From CAVQCT01 sp964520865 (lineage in GTDB: Bacteria > Zixibacteria > MSB-5A5 > GN15 > FEB-12): a stretch of DNA of 64,000 nt. The first letter of the stretch is position 1, and the number at the start of each line of letters is the position of its first letter. The notes under the pieces were generated by a model. The model had not been told where the DNA came from and did no database searches. It saw only the letters and a list, made by a program, of their open reading frames with translations. The translations under genes were made by a program, and so were the position numbers. Shown here piece by piece: positions 1 to 7,706 of this stretch. Location of the stretch: the NCBI GenBank assembly GCA_964520865.1, contig CAZFOY010000001.1, forward strand, positions 1 through 64,000, in the 5' to 3' direction.

Positions 1-18
1 TAGTTATTTGACATACAC

Positions 19-336
19 CTAATCAGCAATTGCCCGGTGTAACTTTTTGATAGCACGCTGCTTATAAATATTTACCACCTGCTGAGTCACACCCAAAATC
101 CGGGCAATTTCTCTCTCAGTTTTCCCCTTAAGATAGTATTGAAGCACTTCCTTCTGCCGGGGTGAGAGTGAATTTCGAATGTGATATCTCAGCTTGTTGC
201 GCAACTTCTCAAGAGAGTATTTCGGCGGCTTTTCTTCGCCGTTGGCATGATATGCGGACTGCTCGTTGGCAAACGACTCAAGAAACAGCTTATCGACAAG
301 GACTTCGGCGAATTCGTGCTCTTTACGCGGTATCAT
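19..336 (-). CDS. Small helix-turn-helix protein, sigma-70 region 4/LuxR-like
   Basis: A 105-residue protein. The C-terminal half (about residues 57-103) reads LSPRQKEVLQYYLKGKTE followed by REIARILGVTQQVVN and a basic recognition helix, which is the pattern of sigma-70 region 4 or GerE/LuxR DNA-binding domains. The N-terminal 50 residues are charged and unrecognised; no region 2 or receiver domain is present, so it is neither a full sigma factor nor a response regulator. It follows the coiled-coil gene by 15 bases on the same strand, so the two are probably cotranscribed. No clear Shine-Dalgarno precedes the ATG. Likely a small DNA-binding or sigma-like regulator; its target cannot be read from the sequence. 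Confidence 0.75.
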   Translation of the reverse strand: MIPRKEHEFAEVLVDKLFLESFANEQSAYHANGEEKPPKYSLEKLRNKLRYHIRNSLSPRQKEVLQYYLKGKTEREIARILGVTQQVVNIYKQRAIKKLHRAIAD

Positions 337-351
337 GAAGTTCTGCGCTGC

Positions 352-885
352 TTAGTAGTTTAGTTTGTTCGCCTGCCGAATTTTCTCCAGTTCTGCGACT
401 GAAATCGAGAAACGCTTGGCGGTCTCCGCTCGGATTTCGTTCACGGCGACCTTTTTCTCATAAGCTGAGAGGTCACCGGGAAGGTCAGCGTATCTCTTCT
501 TGTAGTAGGTGAGGATCTTCTCGTGCTGGGACAGGGCGGAAGAAGTCTTGTTCTGCGAGGCTTTGGCGTGGCTCGAAGCTTCGGCCGCCTTTTTCAATGA
601 CTGGATCTTTGCCGACTGCGAGTCGATCATGTCCTCAAGAGAGTCCAGGTTGCCGCGGTACTGCCGGGCAAGTCTGGTAAGTGAATCGCCGAACTCGACC
701 TCTTTGTTGCCGGTCGCAAGTTCGAGCGAATCTGCCATATTCCGGAGTTTGACCAGCTCTTTGGCATTTGCCTGCTTGCCCTTGTCAAAAGAGGCATCCC
801 GTTGCTGATGTTCGCGGTACGTTTTGATCGCACTCACGCCAATCAACAGGACCAGAAGTAAAATGAGAAGAAGTACTTTTTTCAT
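352..885 (-). CDS. Membrane-anchored coiled-coil periplasmic protein, unknown function
   Basis: A 177-residue protein starting MKKVLLLILLLVLLIG, a single N-terminal hydrophobic helix acting as signal anchor, followed by about 110 residues of heptad-like, Lys/Glu/Ala/Leu-rich sequence consistent with a periplasmic coiled coil. The ATG at 885 is chosen over an upstream in-frame start because GGAG stands about 8 bases before it and the hydrophobic helix then begins at residue 4. The last 30 residues (RFSISVAELEKIRQANKL) look like a compact helical end. I do not recognise a family. Its close spacing to the downstream helix-turn-helix gene suggests a two-gene unit. Confidence 0.7.
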   Translation of the reverse strand: MKKVLLLILLLVLLIGVSAIKTYREHQQRDASFDKGKQANAKELVKLRNMADSLELATGNKEVEFGDSLTRLARQYRGNLDSLEDMIDSQSAKIQSLKKAAEASSHAKASQNKTSSALSQHEKILTYYKKRYADLPGDLSAYEKKVAVNEIRAETAKRFSISVAELEKIRQANKLNY

Positions 886-999
886 CCGAATAAGCTCCAA
901 CCTACGTATTCGAGGATATTTGTGCCGACCTGGCATGTCAAGTTTGAACTTTTTTGAGGATGGAACGAACGTCCGTCAATGACCGAACGGAAGTTGCGG

Positions 1000-1713
1000 T
1001 CAGCGTTTGATGCGAAGGGCGAGGAACACCCACGGCCGAATCATCGACCACCATCCGACGAACGGCTTGATCTTGGAGTAGTTCTTTCCGTCGCTCGGGT
1101 AGACCATGGAAACCGGTACCTCGACCATCCGTTTTCCTCCCCGGGCGACTCGATAGTGGATATAGTATTCCATCTCGTATCTACCGAGCCAGTCCTGGTC
1201 GATATTCATTCGTGGATCATCGAAAATATCCAGCCGATAGGCCCGAAACCCGCACGTGATGTCGGTCCCCCTGAAGCCGAGGAAAGCGCTGACGATCAAG
1301 GTGAACGCCTTGATCGCAAGATGCCGAAACAGCGGGAGGTTGGGGGAACTTCCTCCCTTAAGATACCTTGATCCCTGAACATAGTCGGCCCGATCACTCA
1401 TGATCGGTTCCAGCAGTCTCGGAATCTCGGATGGAAGCATCTTTCCGTTGCCGGCCATGATGACGATAACAGCGTAGTCGTGGGACCGGGCGAAGTCTAC
1501 CGCGCTCTTAATACCGGCGCCTACGCCGAGATTCTTTTCATGATGGATGAGAATATGAGGTTGGTTTTCAAGCAGTGTAGCGGTTCCATCGGTAGAACCA
1601 TCATCGACGATCAGGAGATCGTAATTTGCCTGGTCGGGGAATTGTCCGAGGAGTCTGCGGAGCTTCTCCTCTTCGTTGTAAGTCAAAACTGAGACGAGGA
1701 CTTTGCCGATCAC
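1000..1713 (-). CDS. Family 2 glycosyltransferase, dolichyl-phosphate-mannose synthase-like
   Basis: A 237-residue GT-A glycosyltransferase, predicted to move a sugar from a nucleotide donor to a polyprenyl phosphate or glycan at the inner face of the cytoplasmic membrane. It opens with VLVSVLTYNEEEKL, followed by LLIVDDGSTDGT and the later VQGSRYLKGG and ITCGFRAYR segments typical of the DPM1-like subgroup. Where most members carry an Asp-rich metal site (DADF type) it reads MAGNGKMLPSEI. There is no C-terminal membrane anchor. A GTG start at 1713 is preferred: GGAG lies 7 bases upstream and the protein then begins right at the fold, whereas longer starts would overlap the preceding gene. 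It is the last gene of the polysaccharide run, 14 bases after the acetyltransferase. Confidence 0.85.
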   Translation of the reverse strand: MIGKVLVSVLTYNEEEKLRRLLGQFPDQANYDLLIVDDGSTDGTATLLENQPHILIHHEKNLGVGAGIKSAVDFARSHDYAVIVIMAGNGKMLPSEIPRLLEPIMSDRADYVQGSRYLKGGSSPNLPLFRHLAIKAFTLIVSAFLGFRGTDITCGFRAYRLDIFDDPRMNIDQDWLGRYEMEYYIHYRVARGGKRMVEVPVSMVYPSDGKNYSKIKPFVGWWSMIRPWVFLALRIKR

Positions 1714-1727
1714 CTCTTCACTCCGGC

Positions 1728-2300
1728 TCACATCGGCCTGACCGAACCGTTGACGAGCAGATAGGACAGCCCGCATTTGCATATCGCTTCCAGGGTCTCT
1801 TGAGAAAAAGTCAGGCGTTGTCCACACTTGCATACATGGCTCACGAATCGCGCCGGATTGCCGAGCCACAGAGTGTAGTCGGGAATGTCTTTGGTGACTA
1901 CCGCTCCGGCGCCGACAAATGCATACGTCCCCACCGTGTGGCCGGCGACGACCACGGCGTTAGCTCCGATCGTGGCCCCCTTCTTGATCAACGTCTTGTC
2001 CACTTCGGAATGATAAACTTTGCTTCGCGGGTATATATCGTTCGTGAATACGGCGTTCGGACCGATGAAGACTTCGTCCTCGATGACCATGCCATCCCAG
2101 AGCGAGACGCCGTTCTTGACGGTCACGCGATCGCCGATCACAACGTTCGTTTCAATGGAACAGTGGTCGCAGATATTGCAGTCCGATCCTATTGTCACGC
2201 CCTTTTGTACGTTGCAGAAAGCCCAGATTCGCGTTTTGGCGCCGATCGTATCTGTCGATACCAGCGCGGTCGGATGAACGAAATAATCGGTGTCGGCCAT
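1728..2300 (-). CDS. Hexapeptide-repeat sugar N-acetyltransferase, WbpD/WlbB-like
   Basis: A 190-residue left-handed beta-helix acyltransferase. Hexapeptide repeats run from about residue 8 to 150 (VHPTALVS, IGAKTRIW, IGSDCNIC, IGDRVTVKNGVSLWDGM, IGANAVVVAG, VGAGAVVTKDI, ending WLGNPAR). The arrangement and length match acetyl-CoA-dependent enzymes that acetylate the 3-amino group of UDP-2-acetamido-3-amino-2,3-dideoxy-glucuronate. The C-terminus adds two Cys pairs (CKCG, CKCG), a zinc-ribbon-like tail seen in part of this family. The gene follows the Gfo/Idh/MocA dehydrogenase by 2 bases, the same pair as WbpB-WbpD in Pseudomonas-type O-antigen synthesis. No matching aminotransferase (WbpE) is in the window, so the exact sugar is inferred. 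Confidence 0.87.
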   Translation of the reverse strand: MADTDYFVHPTALVSTDTIGAKTRIWAFCNVQKGVTIGSDCNICDHCSIETNVVIGDRVTVKNGVSLWDGMVIEDEVFIGPNAVFTNDIYPRSKVYHSEVDKTLIKKGATIGANAVVVAGHTVGTYAFVGAGAVVTKDIPDYTLWLGNPARFVSHVCKCGQRLTFSQETLEAICKCGLSYLLVNGSVRPM

Positions 2301-2302
2301 AT

Positions 2303-3313
2303 TCAGGACAACTCCACAACCTGACCGCTGGTTCGGATCGATTTGTTCGCCGCTTCGAGTATCCTGACCACCCGTAAACCGGCATGGCCGTCGGTCAACG
2401 GCGCACGGTTTTCCTGAATCGACTGATAGAACTCGGCACTCACCCGCTTGAGGGCCTCGGTGAGATCTATCTGGGGAGCGAGCATGTCGCCGGTGCGATA
2501 CTGAATCAAAACGTTGTAGATCGCTTCCTTGTCGTGCGTGACGTCGATTCCCTTGTCGTAGATCTTCACTTTCTCCGACGGTTCCATATCGTCGTATATG
2601 ACCATCTTCTTGGATCCCGAGATGAGCGTCTTGCGTACTTTCACCGGAGCGAGCCAGTTGACGTGAATGTGACCGAGGAGGTTGTCATCATAGTACGACG
2701 ATATATAGGCGATATTCTCGATTGAGTTCTCGAAATGAGCCACCCCGGTGGCGGCGATTGCTCGCGGCGGGCGATTCAACAAATAATCCATTATGGAAAC
2801 ATCGTGTGGCGCCAGATCCCAGATAACGTTGACGTCGTGCTGAAACAGTCCCAGATTCACTCTCACTGAGTCGAAGTAGTAGAGATCGCCCAACTGCCCG
2901 GACTCGATGTAATCTTTAATTGTCCGAACGGCGCCGGTATATATGAAAGTGTGGTCAACCATCAGGCGAAGGTTCTTCTTTTCGGCAACCTCAATCAGCT
3001 TCTCCGCCTGATCGACCGTGGCGGTGAACGGTTTTTCGATAAGCAGGTGTTTACCGTTCTCGAGGGCTTCCATCCCGAGCGAAAAGTGAGTGGAGACAGG
3101 CGTGGCGATAACTATGGCATCGACCTCAGTCGAGCGCAATACTTCGTCGGCGTCAGTAGTCAGGATCTTTATCGAAGGAAACTGACGGCCGATAAAATCG
3201 AGACGTTCTTTCCGTTTGTCCGACACGGCAACCACCCGGACATCGTCCATAGCGTTGAAATTCCTGATAAGATTCGGCCCCCAATAGCCACAGCCGATCA
3301 CACCTACATTCAT
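2303..3313 (-). CDS. Gfo/Idh/MocA-family NAD-dependent sugar dehydrogenase, WbpB-like
   Basis: A 336-residue oxidoreductase. An N-terminal Rossmann fold begins VGVIGCGYWGPNLIRN (GxGxxG nucleotide motif), with VDAIVIATPVSTH and the hallmark EKPF (LLIEKPF) catalytic lysine segment, then a C-terminal alpha/beta domain with DLAPHDVSIMDYLL. Such enzymes oxidise the 3-hydroxyl of UDP-GlcNAc uronate or related nucleotide sugars. The ATG at 3313 is chosen because AAGG precedes it by about 8 bases; the longer in-frame start is TTG. It overlaps nothing on that choice and sits 11 bases after the GT39-like gene. Together with the acetyltransferase it suggests an acetamido-sugar for a surface glycan. Confidence 0.88.
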   Translation of the reverse strand: MNVGVIGCGYWGPNLIRNFNAMDDVRVVAVSDKRKERLDFIGRQFPSIKILTTDADEVLRSTEVDAIVIATPVSTHFSLGMEALENGKHLLIEKPFTATVDQAEKLIEVAEKKNLRLMVDHTFIYTGAVRTIKDYIESGQLGDLYYFDSVRVNLGLFQHDVNVIWDLAPHDVSIMDYLLNRPPRAIAATGVAHFENSIENIAYISSYYDDNLLGHIHVNWLAPVKVRKTLISGSKKMVIYDDMEPSEKVKIYDKGIDVTHDKEAIYNVLIQYRTGDMLAPQIDLTEALKRVSAEFYQSIQENRAPLTDGHAGLRVVRILEAANKSIRTSGQVVELS

Positions 3314-3324
3314 TACGCTGCCTT

Positions 3325-5547
3325 TCAATAGACCGCGAAACTGCCGTCGGGACGAAACTGCACCAGGAACATATTGAACCGGCCGGTTTGAATTCCAGGC
3401 GATCCTGAGAGATCGGCATCTCGCGGTATGTCTTTGCTGTCCCGCGCAATATAATAGGAAATCGTGGAATCCGATAAGAATTTTACCGGGTAGCGGATAC
3501 GCGGGTCTCCCTTATCGACATATCTCTCCACGGAAGTAAATCGGAAGGCCGGAATATAGTGCAGCGAATCATTGGTGGCGTAGTTGCCATACAACGTGAC
3601 GTAGTTGTCAGGCTCATCGAACTTGTGGTTAATAGCTACCGAAATATCGATATAACCGTTCTCAGCAAGTCGGGCATTCAGGAGGCTGTCCGGAATCGGC
3701 ACGATTACGTACTGCCTGAATTGCTCTATTCCCATATCCTCAAATTTGGCATAGTACCTGTAAGTAGGTTTGGGATAGAACAGATCGGATAAGGGTGGTT
3801 TCCCTTCGACAAAATCCTGCGACCAACCGAGGGCCGAAAGCGTGAAGGTGTTCTTTCGGTCTTTGCCCGAAGTCATGTCGACCGCAACGGCCACCATATC
3901 TGAGTCGCCCAGAACAGGTGGCTTTGAGATGTAAATTCGGGTGCCGGCCTGCAGAGTTGGTTCGGAAAGCCGCGCCGGAAACTCCGCCCAGCCATCGCGG
4001 GAAAGCTCCCTTGACCAGCTCACCCCTGCGAGCACCAGCGTAGCCACTACTCCTACCAGTATACTCCTTCCCTTGTCCGCCTTTCCCATGAGGACGCGAA
4101 TCAGTCCCCAGAGAAGGACGGCTACCACCACATACTTTGCTACGAAGAAGATCCAGACAGCATTCTCCCGGATTCCGGTTGTGAACACGGCATTTATCAG
4201 ATCCGTATTCACCAGACCGATAAACACGAGCCATACGATGACGGCCAGAAGAACCAGCCTCGGCCATCGTTTGCTGATCTTGTATCTGGCATAAATGGCA
4301 ACGAGAAAGTACGCTCCGGCGAGCAGCACGAACGGTATGGCGCTGAAGCTGTAGCGACTTATCGAATGGAATACTGCGTGAATCCCGGAGTAATAGCCGG
4401 CGATCAACAGGACCCAGAGGCCGTTTCGAAAATCGGAAACCAGAAGCAGCAACATGCCGAGCAGTCCGGTGATCATCAGGAACCGGTGAAGATATTCTAT
4501 GCCCGTGTACGGCAGGAGAAAGCTCCGCTTGAAATCGTTAAACGGACGGCTCCACAACCGTCCGAATTTTTTCACCACAAGACCAAGGTACGCAGTCGGA
4601 TGTTCAAGGATCTCGTCCGATATTGAGTAGGTCCAGAAGTCGCCTTCGACCTTATCGAGATCGTATCCTTCGTATAAGATATTCGATGACTGCCGAAGAT
4701 TGGCGTCGCCATAGGAAGGATCTCTCAATGTGAACTGCCCGTATTTAACTGAGGCTGCCGCCGTCCACCCGATGAATATGACCGCCACCGGCAGCAAGAC
4801 GAACACCAGACGATTGATGAGCAGGTGACCGGGCAGTTTCCCGCGAGCATAAAAAAAGAATCCAATTGCGATCGGCACCGCCAGCAGCATCGCCGTAGGT
4901 TTGTTAAGTATTAGAAGGCCCGTGACGACTCCTGACGCGATGTAGAAAAACTTTGAATCTTCTTCGTATCCCCGAAGAATGAAGAATACGGCCAGCAACA
5001 GCCAGAAGGTGGTCGAGGTTTCGAGCAGCAGCATGGTCGACGCGAGCACGAAAGGAAAGTAAATTGCGTAGAAGAATCCGGCGACCAGGGCGGCCGACTT
5101 CCCGACCAGGCGGACACCAATTGCAATAATCAACATGCATGAAAAGATATCGAGCAGGATTCCCAGTGCTCGGGCCACCGTGAAGTCGGCAACCGGTGAA
5201 ATGTAGAAAACCGCGCTCAACATCAAGGGGTAAAGCGGACCACTAAAATACAGCTCGTCACGAGCCTGTGAAAGCGTATGAGGGGCGTAGTAGAGCCAGT
5301 CTATCTGCTCCCCCTGAATGTACTTGTCCGTATACTTGGCGAACGCCTTGCGATCGTCCGAGTCATTCCGGATCTTCTTGTCAAAGCTGTGATCAACATA
5401 CGAGATCAGAGCGATCGAGCCCGCGACATACCTCCTTGCATCCCACATGACCGGAAGCACTTTTCCCGACAGCAGGAAGCCGACTCGAAACGCGATTGCG
5501 ACGAGTAATACAAAAAAGACCCAGTTGCGGAAGGTATTCGCGCGCAT
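3325..5547 (-). CDS. GT39/ArnT-like multi-pass glycosyltransferase
   Basis: A 740-residue GT-C type membrane protein. The N-terminal 430 residues hold about 11 hydrophobic helices; the first periplasmic loop contains VMWDARRYVAG, an acidic first-loop motif like that of GT39/PMT enzymes, and a second loop carries ELYFSGPLYPL. After a further pair of helices near residues 465-510 a C-terminal soluble domain of about 220 residues is beta-rich (YRYYAKFEDMGIEQFRQ region) and would face the periplasm. Members transfer a polyprenyl-phosphate-linked sugar to lipid, protein or glycan. Start supported by GGAGAG 5 bases before the ATG. It sits inside the polysaccharide operon, 12 bases after the YbhN-like gene. 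Acceptor unknown. Confidence 0.8.
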   Translation of the reverse strand: MRANTFRNWVFFVLLVAIAFRVGFLLSGKVLPVMWDARRYVAGSIALISYVDHSFDKKIRNDSDDRKAFAKYTDKYIQGEQIDWLYYAPHTLSQARDELYFSGPLYPLMLSAVFYISPVADFTVARALGILLDIFSCMLIIAIGVRLVGKSAALVAGFFYAIYFPFVLASTMLLLETSTTFWLLLAVFFILRGYEEDSKFFYIASGVVTGLLILNKPTAMLLAVPIAIGFFFYARGKLPGHLLINRLVFVLLPVAVIFIGWTAAASVKYGQFTLRDPSYGDANLRQSSNILYEGYDLDKVEGDFWTYSISDEILEHPTAYLGLVVKKFGRLWSRPFNDFKRSFLLPYTGIEYLHRFLMITGLLGMLLLLVSDFRNGLWVLLIAGYYSGIHAVFHSISRYSFSAIPFVLLAGAYFLVAIYARYKISKRWPRLVLLAVIVWLVFIGLVNTDLINAVFTTGIRENAVWIFFVAKYVVVAVLLWGLIRVLMGKADKGRSILVGVVATLVLAGVSWSRELSRDGWAEFPARLSEPTLQAGTRIYISKPPVLGDSDMVAVAVDMTSGKDRKNTFTLSALGWSQDFVEGKPPLSDLFYPKPTYRYYAKFEDMGIEQFRQYVIVPIPDSLLNARLAENGYIDISVAINHKFDEPDNYVTLYGNYATNDSLHYIPAFRFTSVERYVDKGDPRIRYPVKFLSDSTISYYIARDSKDIPRDADLSGSPGIQTGRFNMFLVQFRPDGSFAVY

Positions 5548-5559
5548 AATCTCTCCGAT

Positions 5560-6594
5560 CTAAGGTTCGAGGACCTCGATCTCTTCATCCATCCCATGTT
5601 CGAGTTGTTTAAGTGAGAGGTGCTCCTTCTTAAGGAAGTAGAATCCCATCGCCGTGACAACAATATATTGGGTCGCATGCAGCACGATTGCGCACGAGAG
5701 AGCACTCTCGCCACCGATACCGTACAGACCAAGCGAAAGCACAACGCCATAGTGGTAGACGCCGAGAAATCCCGGTGTCGAAGGAGTAAGTATCAGGATG
5801 GAAACGACGACCAACAGGACGAAGGAAGCATCGATCGGGATATCGAAATTGAAGGCTTTGAAGACGAAGTAATTGGATATCCCCATGAACACCCAGATGA
5901 GGAACGTCTGAATCGCCACCCAACTGGTCAGCCGGAAACTCTTGAGGAATTCGAGCCCGCGGGAGAATTTCAACACAACAGTCTGGATAGTTGTCTTAAT
6001 CCGCTCCGGCAGGAAGAATAAGTAGCGGGTGAGCAAAGATCCGACCTGATTCGGACGTGTCGCCAGAACAACGATGAAGCCGATTCCAAGGATCGCGATG
6101 GCTACGGCTACTTTAGTCGCGGCAATCATCTCGCTGTCGATATGATGCCTCACACTTGTGGCAAAAGTGAGAATCGCGGCGAAGATCACTAACAGTGCCA
6201 CCAGATCAAACACCATGCGCTCCACGAATATCGTAGCGAGCGAAGCCGATTTGGATATGTCCTTGTCCTGGCTGGACAGAGAGTAGGCCCGGGCGAATTC
6301 CCCGAGACGTAACGGCAGAACATTGTTGGCCATGAACCCGACGCAGGTGGCGGCAAGCAACTTCGAGAACTTGACTTCCTTGATCGGCTCCACCATGAAT
6401 TTCCATCGATACGCCCGCTGATACATGGTAAGGACAATGAACGCGATATTCGGGATCAACCACCAGTAGTCGGCCTGCTTCAAGGCGAGCCAGAGCTCAT
6501 GGAAGTTGATATTGCGGAAGAGCATCCAGATCAGCAGACCGGAGATGATAACTCCGAGCAGAACGTAGAGCGTCTTTTTGGCGTTCATCGTCAT
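5560..6594 (-). CDS. YbhN/UPF0104 (LPG synthase TM-like) membrane protein
   Basis: A 344-residue integral membrane protein with about eight helices. It matches the lysylphosphatidylglycerol-synthase transmembrane family: first helix TLYVLLGVIISGLLIWMLF, the conserved YQRAYRWKFMVEP segment, NNVLPLRLGEFARAY, FVERMVFDLVALL, and the later STPGFLGVYHYGVVLSLGL. The aminoacyl-transferase domain of MprF is absent, so it is the stand-alone form, commonly found beside glycosyltransferases and proposed to act as lipid or lipid-linked sugar flippase. Its first codons overlap the stop of the upstream GT4 gene in ATGA fashion, implying translational coupling. The flippase role is inference. Confidence 0.85.
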   Translation of the reverse strand: MTMNAKKTLYVLLGVIISGLLIWMLFRNINFHELWLALKQADYWWLIPNIAFIVLTMYQRAYRWKFMVEPIKEVKFSKLLAATCVGFMANNVLPLRLGEFARAYSLSSQDKDISKSASLATIFVERMVFDLVALLVIFAAILTFATSVRHHIDSEMIAATKVAVAIAILGIGFIVVLATRPNQVGSLLTRYLFFLPERIKTTIQTVVLKFSRGLEFLKSFRLTSWVAIQTFLIWVFMGISNYFVFKAFNFDIPIDASFVLLVVVSILILTPSTPGFLGVYHYGVVLSLGLYGIGGESALSCAIVLHATQYIVVTAMGFYFLKKEHLSLKQLEHGMDEEIEVLEP

Positions 6595-7706
6595 GCTGAC
6601 TTCCCTACCACTTCGAACAACAGGGCTTCAAATTTCCTCGCCGCCGTATCCCAGTCAAATGTCTCCGCCCATTGCATCCCGCCCTGTTCAAGTCTTTTCC
6701 GCAAATCGGCGTCGGTGAGGATTTTCAGAAGTTTCTCCGCCAGCTGATCGACATCGCCATACTCATACAGGAAACCGGTCTCGCCGTCCCGGACGGAGTC
6801 GCGAAGACCCGGCGAATTGGCGGCAACCACCGCCGTTCCTACAGAGTTGGCCTCGATATTGGTCAATCCCCATCCCTCCTTGAGAGACGGCAGAACGGCG
6901 ACATGAGCTCTACGCATGCGCTCAACCTTTTCATCGGTCGGTACGAAACCGGGGAATTCAACGAAGGCTTGCAAGTTGAGCGACACGGCCAACTGCTTTA
7001 GATCCCTGAGATAGTCGCCGTCGCCGACGACCATCAATCTCGCGTCCGGAAGCTTCTTTCGGACCAGCGCAAACGCCTGAATCAAATGCTGGATCGACTT
7101 GTATTTTTTGATCCGTCCCAGATAAAGAACGGTCGGTTGTTCATACTTGGATACACTCCCGTCGTACGCATAAAGACATCGATTTATTCCACAGTGAATC
7201 ACTGAAATATCCTCTCTCGGGACTCCGCGGGCGGCAATGTCATCAGCGGTCGATTCGGAAATGACGTTGAAATGCAGTCCTTTATACACCGGGACGAGCG
7301 GCTTTTCGGCGAAATAAATGTAGCTGCCCATAACAAAATTGATCTCATGAAAGACGGTCGTGGCGAACAGATGTGGCACGACCACAAGCGTCTTCAAATT
7401 GAGATACAGCGGAGTGTAAAACGGGATTTTGTTGATATCTTCCACGAGTATGTCGAATTTGTCTTCCCTGACCAGCTTTCGAAGATGAAACGGCGCGATA
7501 AGATTGAAGTTGTACCGGTTGCCTCGCCGCACGATCCTGATTCCTTCGACAACTTCCTCCGGAACTGCTCCCTTGAATCCCGAACAGAACAACGTCACCT
7601 GATGACCGTAGGTCACCAGCCTTCGCAACAACTCCTCGAGGTGGACTTCGGCTCCTCCCCCGTATGGATTTTTCAGATCATTCCAGTTTAGTGCCAGGAT
7701 CTTCAT
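6591..7706 (-). CDS. Family 4 glycosyltransferase
   Basis: A 371-residue GT-B glycosyltransferase. N-terminal domain starts MKILALNWNDLKNPYGGGAE (acceptor-side loop with YGGGAEVH), and the C-terminal nucleotide-sugar domain has VLYLGRIKKYKSIQHLI, VVGDGDYLRDL, and the retaining-enzyme acidic motif LPSLKEGWGLTNIEAN. This is the typical GT4 family organisation and length. ATG at 7706 overlaps the end of the DUF2723 gene by 29 bases; the canonical N-terminus supports it although no strong ribosome site is seen, so expression may depend on coupling. The protein would work at the cytoplasmic membrane face in glycan assembly. Donor and acceptor cannot be assigned. Confidence 0.88.
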   Translation of the reverse strand: MKILALNWNDLKNPYGGGAEVHLEELLRRLVTYGHQVTLFCSGFKGAVPEEVVEGIRIVRRGNRYNFNLIAPFHLRKLVREDKFDILVEDINKIPFYTPLYLNLKTLVVVPHLFATTVFHEINFVMGSYIYFAEKPLVPVYKGLHFNVISESTADDIAARGVPREDISVIHCGINRCLYAYDGSVSKYEQPTVLYLGRIKKYKSIQHLIQAFALVRKKLPDARLMVVGDGDYLRDLKQLAVSLNLQAFVEFPGFVPTDEKVERMRRAHVAVLPSLKEGWGLTNIEANSVGTAVVAANSPGLRDSVRDGETGFLYEYGDVDQLAEKLLKILTDADLRKRLEQGGMQWAETFDWDTAARKFEALLFEVVGKSA

